A stretch of DNA of 64,000 nucleotides from contig UCMT01000022.1 in assembly GCA_900473795.1 (NCBI GenBank), positions 1 to 64,000 of the forward strand, written 5' to 3'. Shown piece after piece: positions 1 through 7,915 of the stretch (positions are counted from its first letter, which is position 1; the number at the start of each line of letters is the position of its first letter). The notes beneath the pieces were generated by a model. It ran no database searches, had not been told where the DNA came from, and saw only the letters and a program-made list of their open reading frames with translations. Position numbers and translations under genes: made by a program. Source of the DNA: Hyphomicrobiales bacterium. Its GTDB lineage: Bacteria > Pseudomonadota > Alphaproteobacteria > Rhizobiales > Rhizobiaceae.

Positions 1-33
1 CCTAAAATCATCCGGCACTAGAATCAACGCAGT

Positions 34-83
34 AGAGCATGATGTCGTCCGAAAACCGCTTACACTTTTCGGCATCATGCTCT
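34..83. repeat. Rhizobiales-type extragenic palindrome
   Basis: Near-perfect inverted repeat. The outer arms agagcatgatg (34-44) and catcatgctct (73-83) are perfect complements. Inner arms ccgaaaa (49-55) and ttttcgg (66-72) extend the stem, with a 4-nt bulge (tcgt) on the left side only and a 10-nt loop. Palindromes of this type recur in intergenic DNA of Rhizobiaceae. The right arm overlaps the stop codon (82-84) of the leftward DUF2244 gene, so it may also act as that gene's terminator or 3' mRNA stabiliser. Confidence 0.7.
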
Positions 84-585
84 AGCGGCGCTTCACTGTC
101 GCCAGCGCGCAGGCAAAGGCCGTGGCGAAGGTTTCCCGGTCGTCGCGGTTGAGGAAGGAGCCGACATCGGTTGCCCGGCGCCGGTCGCTGATCTGCATGG
201 AGACGATGCCGATCTCCTCGTGGCGGGAAATGCTGAACCGCGCCCAGAAGGTATTGAAACGATGCTCGGTCATGCGGCCTGCCGGCGTGAACTTGCGCAC
301 GGAAACGTCGGTGCGCGAGACACTCACCTCTTCACGGGCGCGGGCAGACCGGTAGTTCAGCCAGAACGCCCCGAAGAGCAGCAGGAAATCCAGCCCGAAA
401 AAGAAAACGATCGGCCAGGCACCGATGACGACGAAGACGAAGATGTGGACGAGGCTGAGCAGGCCGGCGATCAAAAGCAAAACCTTGAAGCCTTTGAGGC
501 CGAGCGAACGATGGGGCGTCAGCTCGGCGGCGAAAACCGGCTGCTCGTCCGTCGCTATCTCGGCGTTGCCATCGTTCATGACCAA
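82..585 (-). CDS. DUF2244 domain-containing membrane protein
   Basis: A 167-aa protein with two hydrophobic segments around residues 32-52 and 56-76 (LLLIAGLLSLVHIFVFVVIG and the following FFFGLDFLLLFGAFWL stretch), then a soluble C-terminal part with an RFNTFWARF motif. The length and the two-helix plus conserved-Trp layout fit the DUF2244 integral membrane family of alphaproteobacteria, whose function is unknown. It diverges from nth with only 16 bp between the start codons. That placement is typical of this family in rhizobia and may be mere linkage. The stop codon lies inside the palindrome at 34-83. The family call is recognised from sequence character; no function can be claimed. Confidence 0.85.
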   Translation of the reverse strand: MVMNDGNAEIATDEQPVFAAELTPHRSLGLKGFKVLLLIAGLLSLVHIFVFVVIGAWPIVFFFGLDFLLLFGAFWLNYRSARAREEVSVSRTDVSVRKFTPAGRMTEHRFNTFWARFSISRHEEIGIVSMQISDRRRATDVGSFLNRDDRETFATAFACALATVKRR

Positions 586-601
586 TGACTATAGATGCAT
601 C

Positions 602-1360
602 ATGAAAAACGTGAAATCAAAATCAGCGATTGCGGTGGTGAGACCCGCGACCGTCAGCCGCGCCAGAACCAGGCCGAAGACCGCCTACAGCAAGGCGGAA
701 ATCGAGGAGATTTTCCGCCGCTTCTCGATCCAGCGTCCCGAGCCGAAGGGAGAGCTGGAACACGTCAATCCGTTCACGCTCGTCGTCGCGGTGGCGCTGT
801 CGGCACAGGCGACGGATGCGGGTGTCAACAAGGCGACACGGGCGCTGTTTGCCGTAGCCGACACACCGGAGAAGATGGTTGCGCTCGGCGAGGAAAAGGT
901 TCGCGAGTACATCAAGACGATCGGGCTCTACCGCAACAAGGCGAAGAACGTCATCGCGCTCAGCGAGAAGCTGATTGCCGATTTCGACGGCGAGGTGCCG
1001 CGCACGCGCGAAGAGCTGATCACCCTGCCCGGCGTTGGCCGCAAGACCGCCAATGTGGTTCTTTCGATGGCCTTCGGACATGCGACGATGGCGGTCGATA
1101 CGCACATCTTCCGCATCGCCAACCGGCTCGGCCTGGCGCCGGGAAAAACCCCGGACGAGGTCGAGGAGCAGCTGATGCGGATCGTGCCGGATCACTACCT
1201 CTACCATGCCCATCACTGGCTGATCCTGCACGGCCGCTATTGCTGCAAGGCGCGCAAGCCCGAGTGCCAACGCTGCGTCATTGCCGATATCTGCAAGTCG
1301 GCGGAAAAGACCAACGAAATTCCAGCACCACTGGTCGAACTGCCGGCGCAGGTCATTTGA
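602..1360 (+). CDS. nth: endonuclease III (DNA glycosylase/AP lyase)
   Basis: A 252-aa base-excision repair enzyme that removes oxidised pyrimidines and nicks the abasic site by beta-elimination. The helix-hairpin-helix LPGVGRKTA is at about residues 141-149 and carries the catalytic Lys. The catalytic Asp is in the VDTHIFR motif (about residue 166). A C-x6-C-x2-C-x5-C [4Fe-4S] ligand set sits at residues 215-231. An Arg/Lys-rich N-terminal extension of about 25 residues precedes the core. The ATG at 602 is preferred; an in-frame ATG at 578 would overlap the start of the divergent DUF2244 gene. The 3' end overlaps the convergent TetR gene by 8 bp. Confidence 0.96.
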   Translation: MKNVKSKSAIAVVRPATVSRARTRPKTAYSKAEIEEIFRRFSIQRPEPKGELEHVNPFTLVVAVALSAQATDAGVNKATRALFAVADTPEKMVALGEEKVREYIKTIGLYRNKAKNVIALSEKLIADFDGEVPRTREELITLPGVGRKTANVVLSMAFGHATMAVDTHIFRIANRLGLAPGKTPDEVEEQLMRIVPDHYLYHAHHWLILHGRYCCKARKPECQRCVIADICKSAEKTNEIPAPLVELPAQVI

Positions 1361-1931
1361 CGGAAATGCCGTCGATCAGCGCTGCGATCGCCCTTTCATA
1401 GTCTTCGCGATTGCCGCCGTCTTCGATGGCAAGCGCGGCCCGATCAAACGCCGCGGCGAGAAGACCTGTAAAAGCATCGAGCAGGTCCGGAGCCTTGCCG
1501 CTGGCGGCGAGGAGTTCTTTGAGGCCCGCCTTGAGGCTCGCTTCCGAATATTCCGCATCCACCTGCCGCATGGCGGTCGATCCAAGAACGGCAGGGCCGT
1601 CCAGCAGCAAGAGCCGGGTGCGCCCCGGCACGGCCAAGGAATCGAAATAGGCACGAGTGCCGTCCAGAATAGCCTGGCGCGCGGTCGCCGAGGCCGCCGA
1701 GGCCGTCTCGATTTCCTCACTTACTTTCCTTGCTTCGTCGGCGATAACGGCAGCGAAGAGCGCTTTTTTGTCCTCGAAGTGATGATAGAGCGCGCCGCGG
1801 GTCACGCCCGCCGCCTCGACGATGTCCGGGGTCGTCGTATCCGCATAACCCTTTTCGATGAAGAGGTTCCGGGCTGCCGCGATCAGCGCAGCCCGCATCG
1901 TTTCTGTCCGTTCGCTGTTGCTACGCCGCAT
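1353..1931 (-). CDS. TetR/AcrR family transcriptional regulator
   Basis: A 192-aa repressor-type protein. The N-terminal helix-turn-helix reads ALIAAARNLFIEKGYADTTT, followed by VEAAGVTRGALYHHFEDKKA, the standard TetR recognition-helix region. The C-terminal two thirds is the variable ligand-binding and dimerisation domain, and its ligand cannot be told from sequence. It diverges from a VOC-family gene; the 80-odd bp between them hold two palindromic half-site arrays (1942-1991). This suggests autoregulation plus control of the VOC protein, with induction by a small toxic or electrophilic molecule. The last codons overlap nth tail to tail. Confidence 0.93.
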   Translation of the reverse strand: MRRSNSERTETMRAALIAAARNLFIEKGYADTTTPDIVEAAGVTRGALYHHFEDKKALFAAVIADEARKVSEEIETASAASATARQAILDGTRAYFDSLAVPGRTRLLLLDGPAVLGSTAMRQVDAEYSEASLKAGLKELLAASGKAPDLLDAFTGLLAAAFDRAALAIEDGGNREDYERAIAALIDGISVK

Positions 1932-1941
1932 TCCCCACCTT

Positions 1942-1991
1942 TACATACAATCTGTATGTATGTTAGTTAAAGATACAAACAGATTGTATGT
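1942..1991. promoter_or_regulatory. symmetric TetR operator region
   Basis: Two nested symmetries are visible. TACATAC-N5-GTATGTA is a 19-bp palindrome at 1942-1960. In addition, acatacaatctgt (1943-1955) is exactly the inverse complement of acagattgtatgt (1979-1991) across a 23-bp spacer. The array lies between the divergent starts of the TetR gene (1931) and the VOC gene (2015), the expected place for a repressor operator. The TACATACA/TGTATGTA half-sites resemble those known for AcrR/TtgR-type TetR proteins. Binding itself is inferred. Confidence 0.75.
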
Positions 1992-2014
1992 GGATTTCGA
2001 AGGAGAAGAAAGCC

Positions 2015-2440
2015 ATGAAGATCACCAGCTACTATCCCGTCATCATGACCGGCAACGTCAAGGGAACGGTCGATTTCTACAAGCGCCATTTTCGCTTCGA
2101 GGCGCTGTTCGCCAGCGACTGGTACGTACACCTGCAATCGACCCTGGACGAGCACGTCACGCTGGCTGTCCTCGACGGCAACCACCACACTATTCCGGAA
2201 AGCGGCCGCGGTACCGTTTCCGGGTTGCTCCTGAATTTCGAGGTCGAAGACCCGGACGCACTCTATGCCGAATTCCAGGCAGCAGGCCTGCCGATCCTTC
2301 GAACCCTCCGCGACGAGGATTTCGGTCAGCGGCACTTCATCACGGCCGACCCGAACGGCGTGCTGATCGACGTGATCAAGCCGATCCCGCCGACCGAAGA
2401 ATATGCTGCGCAGTTTGACGCGTCCGTCTTGCCCGTCTGA
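2015..2440 (+). CDS. VOC (glyoxalase/bleomycin-resistance) family protein
   Basis: A 141-aa protein of the vicinal oxygen chelate fold. It has two beta-alpha-beta-beta-beta units: an N-terminal [13 protein letters not shown] followed by [12 protein letters not shown], and a C-terminal [10 protein letters not shown] followed by [18 protein letters not shown], typical of metal-binding VOC proteins. Members act as glyoxalases, dioxygenases, or antibiotic-binding or -modifying proteins; the substrate here is unknown. The start at 2015 is chosen because a good ribosome site (aaggag) precedes it; the upstream ATG at 1988 lies inside the operator. Divergent pairing with a TetR gene suggests ligand-induced detoxification. 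Confidence 0.88.
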   Translation: MKITSYYPVIMTGNVKGTVDFYKRHFRFEALFASDWYVHLQSTLDEHVTLAVLDGNHHTIPESGRGTVSGLLLNFEVEDPDALYAEFQAAGLPILRTLRDEDFGQRHFITADPNGVLIDVIKPIPPTEEYAAQFDASVLPV

Positions 2441-2599
2441 CGAAACACGGTGCCGGCGCCACTTGCCCGCGCAATCCCAAAGGCAGATATCCGGGCAAAA
2501 TCCGGACTGTCGCGCCCTTTCGTTCTTTTCCCTTCCAAACCGCGGAAAATCCGCTATTACCGGTCACCGGCTGACACAAACACTTCAGGCGGTTTCCGA

Positions 2600-3592
2600 A
2601 TGACCAAATTCGACGTGCTCACGATCGGTAATGCCATCGTGGATATCATTGCGCGCTGCGACGATGCATTTCTTGTCCACAACGGCATCATCAAAAGCGC
2701 GATGAACCTGATCGATGCCGATCGGGCCGAGCTGCTCTATTCGCGCATGGGTCCGGCGCTGGAAGCCTCCGGCGGCAGCGCCGGCAACACGGCCGCGGGT
2801 GTCGCCAGCCTCGGCGGCCGCGCCGCCTATTTCGGCAAGGTCGCCAATGATCAGCTCGGCGAGATCTTTACCCACGATATCCGCGCGCAGGGCGTTCATT
2901 TCGAAACGGCGCCGCTCGACACGCATCCGCCAACCGCCCGTTCGATGATCTTCGTGACCGAAGACGGCGAGCGCTCGATGAACACCTATCTCGGCGCATG
3001 CGTCGAACTTGGTCCGGATGACGTCGAGACCTCCGTCGTCGCGGACGCGGCCGTCACCTATTTCGAGGGCTATCTCTGGGATCCGCCGCTTGCCAAGGAC
3101 GCGATCCGCGACTGTGCCCACATCGCCCACGAAAACGGTCGGGAAATGGCGATGACCCTGTCCGACAGTTTCTGCGTCCATCGCTACCGGGCGGAATTCC
3201 TCGAGCTGATGCGCTCCGGCACCGTCGACATCGTCTTTGCCAACCGTGCCGAGGCCTTGGCACTCTACGAGACGGACGACTTCGAGCATGCGCTGTCGAT
3301 GATCGCCAAGGATTGCAAGCTTGCCGCAGTGACGCTCAGCGAAGAAGGGTCGATCATCGTAAGGGGATCCGAACGCGTCAAGGTCGAGGCAACGACGATC
3401 AGCAACGTCGTCGATACGACGGGCGCCGGCGACCTCTATGCGGCCGGCTTCCTGCATGGCTATACGACCGGCAGGACGCTTGCCGATTGCGGCAAGCTTG
3501 GAAGCCTGGCTGCCGGCATCGTCATCGAGCAGATTGGCCCGCGCCCGATGATTTCGCTGGCGGCAGCGGCAAAAGAAGCCGGCCTTCTCTGA
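2600..3592 (+). CDS. PfkB-family kinase, probable adenosine kinase
   Basis: A 330-aa ribokinase/PfkB-type sugar or nucleoside kinase. The N-terminal motif is FDVLTIGNAIVDI. The first PfkB signature is in GGSAGNTAAGVASLGGRAAY (about residues 65-84). The second carries the catalytic Asp in DTTGAGDLYAAGFLHG near residue 280. The AGNTA pattern and overall length match the adenosine-kinase-like subgroup common in Rhizobiaceae, which phosphorylates adenosine to AMP. The ATG at 2600 follows an aggcgg ribosome site; an upstream in-frame extension to 2450 has no family similarity. The exact substrate is inferred from subgroup resemblance. Confidence 0.9.
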   Translation: MTKFDVLTIGNAIVDIIARCDDAFLVHNGIIKSAMNLIDADRAELLYSRMGPALEASGGSAGNTAAGVASLGGRAAYFGKVANDQLGEIFTHDIRAQGVHFETAPLDTHPPTARSMIFVTEDGERSMNTYLGACVELGPDDVETSVVADAAVTYFEGYLWDPPLAKDAIRDCAHIAHENGREMAMTLSDSFCVHRYRAEFLELMRSGTVDIVFANRAEALALYETDDFEHALSMIAKDCKLAAVTLSEEGSIIVRGSERVKVEATTISNVVDTTGAGDLYAAGFLHGYTTGRTLADCGKLGSLAAGIVIEQIGPRPMISLAAAAKEAGLL

Positions 3593-3610
3593 AGGCCGAC
3601 AGCCGCTCGC

Positions 3611-4150
3611 TTACTTGAAGGCCTCGCCCGGATAGGCGCCCCAGATTTCACCCTGGGCGATCCAGCCGTCCACGCCTTGCGCTTCAGCGCGGCACCAGTC
3701 GCCATTGCATTCGCCGACATGCACGACGACACCCGGCTCCATGCGCGCGACAATGGCACTGTTGGATTGCGGATGGTGCCGCATGTTGACGAAAATACCC
3801 TCGCCCTTGCCGCGCATCCAGGGCGCCGTAATTGCGGTACGATCCCCGGAGAGCAGGGCCTGGTTGACCCAGCCCTCCGTGCCGTCGGCGTCGCGAATGC
3901 GCCGCCAGTTGTCATATTCCTGGATGATCTCCACCGGCACGCCGGCCTTCATGTAACGCCAGGCAACCGCATAGTCGACGCTCGGCCCGACACGCAGGTT
4001 GACGCTCTTGGATTTCAGGCTGACGAAACGCGGCAGCGGCAGTCCGCTTGCGCCCTTGGCGGCCTGGGCGAAAGCCGGCATTGCATCGATTGCGGCGACA
4101 GACAGGAGGGCTGCTGTGACGAAAGCGAGCCTGGAAAGGAACTGACGCAT
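3611..4150 (-). CDS. exported SH3-domain protein
   Basis: A 179-aa protein with a signal peptide (MRQFLSRLAFVTAALLSVAA..., cleavage probably after PAFAQA near residue 30). Two bacterial SH3 modules follow. The first is KSVNLRVGPSVDYAVAWRY with DNWRRIRDADGTEGWV. The second, divergent, is MRHHPQSNSAIVARMEPGVV with GDWCRAEAQGVDGWIA. Such proteins are periplasmic or envelope-bound and often bind peptidoglycan, but this one carries no enzymatic domain. It is convergent with the PfkB gene and divergent from the hydroxyacid dehydrogenase. The domain call is firm; the role is unknown. Confidence 0.88.
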   Translation of the reverse strand: MRQFLSRLAFVTAALLSVAAIDAMPAFAQAAKGASGLPLPRFVSLKSKSVNLRVGPSVDYAVAWRYMKAGVPVEIIQEYDNWRRIRDADGTEGWVNQALLSGDRTAITAPWMRGKGEGIFVNMRHHPQSNSAIVARMEPGVVVHVGECNGDWCRAEAQGVDGWIAQGEIWGAYPGEAFK

Positions 4151-4347
4151 GACGAAATCCGTTTTCCAAATTGATTCAGGAACTTGCAGCCAAATCTCTG
4201 ACCGGTTCTGCCAAAGACAGGCAAATCGTCAGGGAGCACCTAGAGTTTTGTTTGTCTTCCACACCGGGTCTGGTAGAAAATGAACTGCAGGGAGAACGAT
4301 CACTCATCTTGGTTAAAAACCCGTCAACAAGGGCTCGGCAAGCAGCG

Positions 4348-5352
4348 ATGACAAACAAGAAAAAGCCCAAGGTCTACATCACCCGCGGATTGCCCGATGT
4401 CGTCGAAACGCGCATGCGGGAACTGTTTGACGCCGAGCTCAACATCGATGACACACCGCGCAGCCAGCCGGAGCTCGTCGCTGCGGTAAAGCGGGCCGAC
4501 GTGCTCGTTCCGACCCTTACCGACCGGATCGATGCGGCACTGATCGAACAGGCCGGACCGCAGCTGAAACTGATCGCCAGCTTTTCGAACGGCGTCGACC
4601 ACATCGACATCGACGCCGCTGCGCGCCACGGCATCACCGTTACCAACACGCCGAACGTTTTGACGGAAGACACCGCCGACATGACGATGGCGCTGATCCT
4701 TGCCGTTCCGCGCCGCCTGATCGAAGGCGCCAACATCCTGACCGACCCCGGCGGCGATTGGGCGGGCTGGTCGCCAACCTGGATGCTGGGGCGGCGCATC
4801 TCCGGCAAGCGCATCGGCATCGTCGGCATGGGCCGCATCGGCAGCGCCGTCGCCCGCCGCGCCAAGGCTTTCGGGCTTTCAATCCACTATCACAACCGCA
4901 AGCGCGTCAGCGCCGAGACCGAGGAGAAGCTGGAGGCGACCTATTGGGACAGCCTCGACCAGATGCTCGCCCGCGTCGATATCGTATCGGTCAATTGCCC
5001 CTCGACGCCCGCCACCTTTCACCTCCTGTCGGCACGGCGGCTCGCGCTGATGCAGCCGACCAGCTACATCGTCAACACCGCACGCGGCAGCATCGTCGAC
5101 GAAACGGCGCTGATCAAATGCCTGCGCGAAGGCAAGATCGCCGGCGCCGGCCTCGACGTGTTCGAAAACGAGCCTGCCGTGAACCCGAAGCTGGTGAAGC
5201 TTGCGACCGAAGGCAAGGTCGTGCTGTTGCCGCATATGAGCTCGGCGACGCTCGAGGGACGCATCGACATGGGCGACAAGGTGGTGATCAACATCCGCAC
5301 CTTCTTCGACGGGCACCGACCGCCGGATCGCGTTCTGCCGGGCAGGGTGTGA
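4348..5352 (+). CDS. D-isomer-specific 2-hydroxyacid dehydrogenase (glyoxylate/hydroxypyruvate reductase type)
   Basis: A 334-aa NAD(P)-dependent reductase of 2-oxoacids. The Rossmann motif GIVGMGRIGSAVARRAKAFG is near residue 155. The catalytic set is Arg in VNTARGSIVDE, Glu in DVFENEPAV, and His in LLPHMSSAT. Family members of this length reduce glyoxylate or hydroxypyruvate; the precise substrate cannot be told. I chose the ATG at 4348 because the N-terminal strand KKPKVYITRGLPD begins there; an in-frame opening back to 4171 has no family similarity. The stop codon ends one base before the convergent, frameshifted GNAT gene. Confidence 0.92.
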   Translation: MTNKKKPKVYITRGLPDVVETRMRELFDAELNIDDTPRSQPELVAAVKRADVLVPTLTDRIDAALIEQAGPQLKLIASFSNGVDHIDIDAAARHGITVTNTPNVLTEDTADMTMALILAVPRRLIEGANILTDPGGDWAGWSPTWMLGRRISGKRIGIVGMGRIGSAVARRAKAFGLSIHYHNRKRVSAETEEKLEATYWDSLDQMLARVDIVSVNCPSTPATFHLLSARRLALMQPTSYIVNTARGSIVDETALIKCLREGKIAGAGLDVFENEPAVNPKLVKLATEGKVVLLPHMSSATLEGRIDMGDKVVINIRTFFDGHRPPDRVLPGRV

Positions 5353-5821
5353 TTACAGCGGCTTGCGCATCTCGAGAAAGGTGGGGCGCGTAAAGCCGGG
5401 ATGCGACGCTTCGGCGGCCCTGACAGCCCCACCGCGCGAACAGGCGGTGATTCTCTTCAAGCTCGATTCGCGTTTCCAGGCGGAGGCATGACAAGCCGCA
5501 TTCGATGGCATAGGCCTCTGCTGCCTGCAGCAGCAGTCGCCCGACGCCTCTGCACTGCGCGTCCGGAGCAACCGCGAGTTTGCCGACATAGAGGCAATCC
5601 GGTGGTTCCGGCTTGCAGAAGATGCAGCCGGCCAGATGACCGTTTTCGATGGCGGCATAGGCTTTCTCGGTTTCGGCCTTCTGCTTCAGCGACTGCGGCG
5701 TCAGGTGGAGAGCCGATGATGGCGGGTCGATCCGCGGGTGCATATAGGCGAAGGAGGCGAGGATCAACGACAGCAACGTATCCCAGTCCTCGAACGCCCG
5801 ATCGATCGGCACGAGCTTCAT
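5353..5821 (-). pseudogene. GNAT family N-acetyltransferase, frameshifted near its 3' end
   Basis: The N-terminal 130 or so codons give a normal GNAT fold: MKLVPIDRAFEDWDTLLSLI at the start, the acetyl-CoA loop VAPDAQCRGVGRLLLQAAE, then LEENHRLFARWG. In that frame the protein runs on into Arg/Cys-rich sequence ending at 5288, inside the neighbouring gene. The expected C-terminus, AAEASHPGFTRPTFLEMRKPL, lies in the next frame and stops at 5353. The shift point is about 5417-5430 and corresponds to loss of 2 nt or gain of 1 nt after the FARWG codons. It could be a real mutation or a sequencing error. The start overlaps the moeB stop by 4 bp, so it is the last gene of the recF-moeB unit. Confidence 0.7.
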
Positions 5822-6579
5822 CTGACCTTCCGGCCATATTTGATCGTATCGAATCGCGCCGTGAGCGCATCATACATCAGCAAGCGGCCGACCAGCGGTT
5901 CGCCCGCGCCGGTGATGAGCTTGATGACTTCCATCGCCTGCAATGTACCAATCACGCCGGTCAACGCGCCGACGATGCCGGCCTCCGCACAGCTGGGCAC
6001 GACGCCGGGCGGCGGCGGCGTGGGGAAGAGGTCGCGGTAGGACGGGTTCTGCCGCCCATCGCTCGCACTTTTCCATGGCTGGAGGACGGTGAGCGAGCCG
6101 TCGAAGCGACCGACGGCACCGGTCACCAGCGTGATCTGCAGATGCTCGGCCGTATCGGCGGCGAGGTAACGCGTCTCGAAATTGTCGGAGCCATCGACGA
6201 CGATATCGTAGCGGGAAAACAGCGTCTGCGCATTGGAGGCGTCAAGTCGTACGCCATGCTGGATCACCGCGACATGCGGGTTGATGCGGGCAATGAACTC
6301 GGCTGCGCTATCGGCCTTGGGCCTGCCGATATCGGGCGTGCCGTGGATCACCTGCCGCTGCAGGTTCGACAGCGAAACGGTATCGTCATCGACGATCCCG
6401 AGCGTGCCGATGCCGGCAGCGGCCAGATACTGGAGCACCGGCGCGCCAAGACCGCCGGCACCAATGACGAGGACGCGCGCGGCCTTCAGCGCCTGCTGAC
6501 CGGCCCCGCCGATCTCCGGCAGGATGATGTGGCGCGCATAGCGTTGGATTTCTTCGGAATTGAGAGGCTCTGTCGTCAT
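5818..6579 (-). CDS. moeB: HesA/MoeB/ThiF-family adenylyltransferase
   Basis: A 253-aa E1-like enzyme that adenylates the C-terminal Gly of a ubiquitin-like sulfur carrier (MoaD or ThiS). The ATP-binding Rossmann loop VIGAGGLGAPVLQYLAAAGI is near residue 35, and VDGSDNFETRYL holds the conserved Asp. The conserved Cys is in VPSCAEAGIVGAL, followed by GVIGTLQAMEVIKLI. The zinc-binding CxxC pairs of E. coli MoeB are missing: the first is replaced by PSYRDLFP, and the C-terminus (ARFDTIKYGRKVR) has none. There is no rhodanese domain. It lies 12 bp downstream of recF. MoeB versus ThiF cannot be separated from sequence alone. Confidence 0.88.
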   Translation of the reverse strand: MTTEPLNSEEIQRYARHIILPEIGGAGQQALKAARVLVIGAGGLGAPVLQYLAAAGIGTLGIVDDDTVSLSNLQRQVIHGTPDIGRPKADSAAEFIARINPHVAVIQHGVRLDASNAQTLFSRYDIVVDGSDNFETRYLAADTAEHLQITLVTGAVGRFDGSLTVLQPWKSASDGRQNPSYRDLFPTPPPPGVVPSCAEAGIVGALTGVIGTLQAMEVIKLITGAGEPLVGRLLMYDALTARFDTIKYGRKVR

Positions 6580-6591
6580 GATGGCCGAATG

Positions 6592-7716
6592 TCACCCGGA
6601 AACGGTGCCATTGGCAACCGTAAGATAACGCGCGCGCGGGCCAAGCGCCGAAAACATCGACTGGTCGGTGCCGGTCATGAAGGCCTGGCCGCCGAGATCA
6701 TCGACGAGATCGAACAGTGCCGCCCGCCGCCCTTCATCGAGATGCGCGGCGATCTCGTCGAGCAGCAGCACGGGCGCATGGCCGGTCATGTTGGCAACGA
6801 GGCGGGCGTGGGCAAGCACAAGGCCGACGAGGAGCGCCTTCTGCTCGCCGGTCGAACACCGCTCGGCCTCCATGTTCTTGGCGCGGTGGCGGATCAGGAG
6901 ATCACTTCGATGCGGGCCATCGAGCGTGCGACCGGCCGCCGCATCGCGATAACGGCCGTTCTTCATCATTTCGAGATATTGTTCCTCCAGATCGAAGGCG
7001 GGACGGTGCCATTCGCCGTCGAGAAAACCGGACAGCGCAAGGTCTGCAGCCGGGAAGACGCCGCCCTCGTGATTCTTGTCCACCAGCGCTGCCAGAAGAC
7101 CCAGCATCTCCTGCCGCGCCAAGGCCATCGATATCCCGAGTTCGGCCATCTGGCGCTCCAGCCCCGTCAGCCAGACGGGATCCGCTCGCCCCTCGGACAG
7201 GAGCTTGTTGCGGCTGCGCATGGCGCGCTCGTAGTCGCTGGCGCGACGGCCATGCTCCGGATCGAGCGACAGGACCAATCGGTCAAGGAAGCGGCGGCGA
7301 TCGCTGGAGCCGCCGGTGAAAAGCCCGTCCATGGCGGGCGTCAGCCAGAGCACCCGCAGATGATCGAGAAGCTCATCGACCGTTTTTGCCGTTGTTCCGT
7401 TGATGCGCAGGCGCCGCGCCTGCCCCTCCTCGGCCCCGGCCGTGCCGGTACCGATCTCGACCGGACCATCCATGCCGTCCAGCTCCGCAAAGACGGAGAA
7501 CCCGGTTTCCACACCGACCCGGGCCACATCGGCATAGGCGGCTCGGCGCAGGCCACGCCCGGGAGACAGGAGGGAAACGGCTTCCATCAGGTTGGTCTTG
7601 CCCGCGCCGTTCTCGCCCGTCAGCACCACATGGCGCGCGTCGAGCTGCAGCGACAGGCCTGCATAGTTGCGGAAATCGCTGAGCTTCAGGCGGCTGAGAA
7701 AAACCTTGTGCGGCAT
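6592..7716 (-). CDS. recF: DNA replication and repair protein RecF
   Basis: A 374-aa SMC-like ATPase that helps load RecA at gapped DNA through RecFOR. Walker A is GENGAGKTN at about residues 34-42. The lid motif TLDGPHRSDLLI is near residue 285. The ABC signature is STGEQKALLVGLVLAHARL, and Walker B with the D-loop is PVLLLDEIAAHLDE. Length and motif order match RecF. It is not next to dnaN/gyrB as in enterobacteria; in rhizobia it commonly stands apart, here heading recF-moeB-GNAT. Confidence 0.96.
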   Translation of the reverse strand: MPHKVFLSRLKLSDFRNYAGLSLQLDARHVVLTGENGAGKTNLMEAVSLLSPGRGLRRAAYADVARVGVETGFSVFAELDGMDGPVEIGTGTAGAEEGQARRLRINGTTAKTVDELLDHLRVLWLTPAMDGLFTGGSSDRRRFLDRLVLSLDPEHGRRASDYERAMRSRNKLLSEGRADPVWLTGLERQMAELGISMALARQEMLGLLAALVDKNHEGGVFPAADLALSGFLDGEWHRPAFDLEEQYLEMMKNGRYRDAAAGRTLDGPHRSDLLIRHRAKNMEAERCSTGEQKALLVGLVLAHARLVANMTGHAPVLLLDEIAAHLDEGRRAALFDLVDDLGGQAFMTGTDQSMFSALGPRARYLTVANGTVSG

Positions 7717-7915
7717 GGCGAATCCGGTTGCGTATCCGGGTGAGAGCTATGCCGAACCGCGCCGGATGGCAAGATGAAAGGGCAGCGCGACCAAGACCGG
7801 AACACCGCGCCGCCCGTGTGACCCTAGATATTGCAAGCGGCAATCAAAGACGCCAGCGTCCATCCTCCAGGGACTTCCCGGAAGGTTGACGAAAACGCCG
7901 ATGAGCTTGCGTGGA

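Noticed and set aside
5401-7743. A 780-codon open frame on the plus strand opposite GNAT, moeB and recF
   Set aside because: It is a low-complexity Arg/Gly/Ala-rich shadow caused by high GC; the minus strand carries complete, motif-bearing MoeB and RecF.
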